Shown piece by piece: positions 62,302 through 64,000 of a stretch of DNA of 64,000 nucleotides. This DNA comes from Lachnospiraceae bacterium. Lineage in GTDB: Bacteria > Bacillota > Clostridia > Lachnospirales > Lachnospiraceae. The position numbers and the translations under genes were made by a program. How positions within the stretch are numbered: the first letter of the stretch is position 1; each line of letters opens with the position of its first letter. The stretch covers positions 744,001-808,000 of the forward strand of contig CAJTFW010000001.1 in NCBI GenBank assembly GCA_910575445.1. The letters are read 5' to 3'. The notes beneath the pieces were generated by a model that was not told the origin of the DNA, made no database searches, and saw only the letters and a program-made list of their open reading frames with translations.

Positions 62302-62333
62302 GGAGATAAAAATAAGAAAAGGCGGTATACCAG

Positions 62334-63014
62334 ATGGAGAGACTAAGGATTTTAGTGGTGGATGATGAGAGCCGTATGCGCAAACTGGTAAGTGATTTTC
62401 TGGTAAAGCAGGAATATGAAGTGCTAGAAGCGAAAGACGGAGAAGAAGCACTGGATATTTTTTTTAAACAGAAGGATATTGCGCTTTTAATTTTAGATGT
62501 AATGATGCCTAAGATGGATGGATGGGAGGTCTGTAGAGAAATCCGTGCCTATTCTAAGGTTCCGATTATTATGCTGACCGCAAAAGGAAACGAGCATGAT
62601 GAGCTGCAAGGCTTTGAGCTTGGTGTGGACGAATATATCACAAAGCCCTTTAGCCCTAAGATTCTGGTGGCAAGGGTAGAGGCGATTCTTAGAAGGACCA
62701 ATCTGTTAGCCAGTGAGGAAGCGATGGAAGCTGGAGGGATTGAGCTAAATAAATCAGCCCATCGGGTGCTGATTGACGGAGTGGATGTAGAACTTAGCTA
62801 TAAGGAGTTTGAACTACTTGCTTATTTTATTGAAAACAAAGGACTTGCACTCTCAAGAGAGAAAATCCTGAACAATGTATGGAACTATGACTATTTTGGT
62901 GATGCCAGAACGATTGATACACATGTGAAAAAGCTTAGAAGTAAGCTTGGAAAGAAAGGAGAACTGATTAAGACCATCTGGGGGATGGGGTATAAATTTG
63001 AGGTGAACGAATAG
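62334..63014 (+). CDS. OmpR-family response regulator without adjacent kinase
   Basis: 226 residues. RILVVDDESRMRKLV, D55 in ALLILDVMMPKMDGWEV, IIMLTAKG and YITKPFSP make a complete receiver; ELSYKEFELLAYFIENKG and TIDTHVKKLRSKLG make the winged helix. AAGGCGG is before the ATG. A terminator follows and no histidine kinase gene is next to it, so it is an orphan in this window. Confidence 0.9.
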   Translation: MERLRILVVDDESRMRKLVSDFLVKQEYEVLEAKDGEEALDIFFKQKDIALLILDVMMPKMDGWEVCREIRAYSKVPIIMLTAKGNEHDELQGFELGVDEYITKPFSPKILVARVEAILRRTNLLASEEAMEAGGIELNKSAHRVLIDGVDVELSYKEFELLAYFIENKGLALSREKILNNVWNYDYFGDARTIDTHVKKLRSKLGKKGELIKTIWGMGYKFEVNE

Positions 63015-63052
63015 TAGGATTCTTAATAAGTATAAATGTCAAAGAATAGAAA

Positions 63053-63100
63053 CGAGGGCATCGCAAAATCGTCAAGTTAGATGATTTTGCGATGCCTTCG
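63053..63100. terminator. Hairpin between the response regulator and the SdpI gene
   Basis: An 18-bp stem (63053-63070 with 63083-63100, one G-U). No long T run on either strand, so termination is likely but not certain. Confidence 0.6.
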
Positions 63101-63123
63101 TTCTAAAACTTGAAGCATAAAAT

Positions 63124-63774
63124 TTACTTTTGCTCCTGTCGCCACCAGAAATAGGACATAACTGCGGGGATAAAAGTGGCGATTAGGATAAAACTTAGGA
63201 AAAAAAAGCTATAGATAACGGTATGCTCTAGGGGAAGAAATGGAAAAATAAGGCATAAAAGACCAGCGATAAAGAAACATTTGCCGCCTAGGCGGTGGGT
63301 CTTATGCCAGACTTCCTCGCTTGATAGGGTCCATGGAGTCTTGATACCCATATAGAAGTTACTTTTAAATTTGGGCATAATATTTCCCGTAAGGAGAAAT
63401 AAAAAGCCTATGGCAAATATCGTAAAGGTGGGAACGGATAGCGTTCCTGGCCGATAAGTCTCAACGATGGTAACAAGGTTTATTATCAGTAAAAATAACT
63501 GCATAAAGACGCAGAAAAGATCATAGTATTTGTTAAATTTTTGATAATTGCGGCGGCGAGGGTCGATTCTGGGAAGAAAATCAATTAAAACTGCAACAAT
63601 TAGCCCTAAGCTTCCGGTTAGAAAGATGGCAGATTTGCCGCTATAGGTGACAGTTCCGTTAATATCCCAATGGGTAGGAATCTTGTCGGGAAGTGATGGG
63701 TAGAGCAGGATAGCCAGAAGAAGGCTGATAGCAGCAAGCAGATAACTAAGGATACGCAATTTACGATTCTTCAT
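63124..63774 (-). CDS. SdpI-family membrane protein (DUF1648-SdpI)
   Basis: 216 residues with about six membrane helices. LPDKIPTHWDINGTVTYSGK is the DUF1648 signature, and FKSNFYMGIKTPWTLSSEEV with WHKTHRLGGK is the SdpI signature. In Bacillus subtilis SdpI gives immunity to the SdpC toxin and signals to the ArsR-type SdpR. An ArsR-type gene overlaps the start of this gene, the same arrangement. No SdpC-like toxin gene is visible in the window. Confidence 0.88.
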   Translation of the reverse strand: MKNRKLRILSYLLAAISLLLAILLYPSLPDKIPTHWDINGTVTYSGKSAIFLTGSLGLIVAVLIDFLPRIDPRRRNYQKFNKYYDLFCVFMQLFLLIINLVTIVETYRPGTLSVPTFTIFAIGFLFLLTGNIMPKFKSNFYMGIKTPWTLSSEEVWHKTHRLGGKCFFIAGLLCLIFPFLPLEHTVIYSFFFLSFILIATFIPAVMSYFWWRQEQK

Positions 63775-64000
63775 AATTCTTTCCTTTCAGGGACATCATC
63801 CAGTTCAGGATATCGTCCAAAACCGTGGTATTTAGTGTATAGAAGATATATTTCCCCTTTTTTTCATCATCGATTAGTCCAGCGTGGCGCAAGATGGAGA
63901 GATGATGGGAGAGAGAAGCTCCCGTGATAGAAAAGTGTTCTAAAAGTTCACCGACGGTCAGTGGGCCGGCACGCAGAAGGGTTAAAATCTCTCTTCTTGT
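63761..64000 (-). CDS. ArsR-family regulator, SdpR-like (partial at the edge)
   Basis: The last 79 residues are visible, and the 5' end lies beyond the window. TRREILTLLRAGPLTVGELL and SITGASLSHHLSILRHAGLI form the winged HTH, DDEKKGKYIFYTLN the wing. It overlaps the start of the SdpI gene by 14 bases. By analogy with SdpRI it should repress this operon until SdpI ties it up at the membrane. Confidence 0.85.
   Translation of the reverse strand, partial: TRREILTLLRAGPLTVGELLEHFSITGASLSHHLSILRHAGLIDDEKKGKYIFYTLNTTVLDDILNWMMSLKGKNYEES

Overview
The window looks like a chromosomal segment of a low-to-medium GC anaerobic Firmicute, most likely a Lachnospiraceae-type gut Clostridium. The grounds are the gene families, the strong AGGAGG ribosome binding sites, the near-consensus TTGACA/TATAAT promoters, and the secG-rnr-smpB-ssrA neighbourhood. 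No plasmid, replication, transposase or integrase gene is visible.

Layout. (1) 1-12946: a surface-polysaccharide locus with glycosyltransferases, a DUF1919 protein, an FkbM methyltransferase, a radical SAM/SPASM enzyme and a CDP-ribitol-like module (epimerase, TarI-like cytidylyltransferase, MDR dehydrogenase). The first 5.6 kb are much more AT-rich than the rest. Nearly every protein there also carries a small Rossmann-like GxGxxG domain. An Rpn-family nuclease gene with its own perfect promoter interrupts the locus. (2) 13127-16727: a heterodimeric ABC exporter. (3) 16728-17317: a gene-free stretch holding two large palindromic elements in inverted orientation. (4) 17318-32753: a metal-themed region with two complete nickel/oligopeptide-type ABC importers back to back, an AIM24 protein, a two-gene SufC/SufBD-like iron-sulfur scaffold, two paralogous SAM methyltransferases around a LysR regulator, and a DtxR-family regulator. 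The importer operon and the methyltransferase operon share an identical 20-bp upstream/-35 promoter segment. (5) 32854-39133: VWA-like protein plus MoxR ATPase, a phosphodiesterase, a four-cluster ferredoxin and a polar amino-acid ABC importer. (6) 39213-46296: an Xre regulator divergent from an MBOAT acyltransferase and an SGNH/ILEI-like protein, then a WYL regulator with a small operon that includes a PPP-type phosphatase. (7) 46297-54086: the ssrA region, with tmRNA, SmpB, RNase R and SecG, and with mazEF-Uma2, a secreted nuclease and a small AT-rich islet inserted around them. (8) 54275-64000: Hpt protein, Cys/His-repeat secreted protein, rhamnulose-1-phosphate aldolase, a two-component/FtsX-type ABC module whose histidine kinase has an in-frame amber stop, an orphan response regulator, and an SdpI/ArsR pair.

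The most striking single item is a complete hammerhead self-cleaving ribozyme (47176-47232). It lies between a 65-codon ORF and a small HTH gene, just downstream of the tmRNA 3' end. Its predicted cleavage site is 11 nt before the HTH start codon, and its stem I contains the only Shine-Dalgarno-like sequence of that gene. Other leads are the paired palindromic elements, the shared promoter module of the metal region, the hitchhiking Rossmann-like domain of the polysaccharide locus, and the Cys/His-repeat secreted protein.

All calls come from reading the sequence and from general knowledge of the families; no database search was run.
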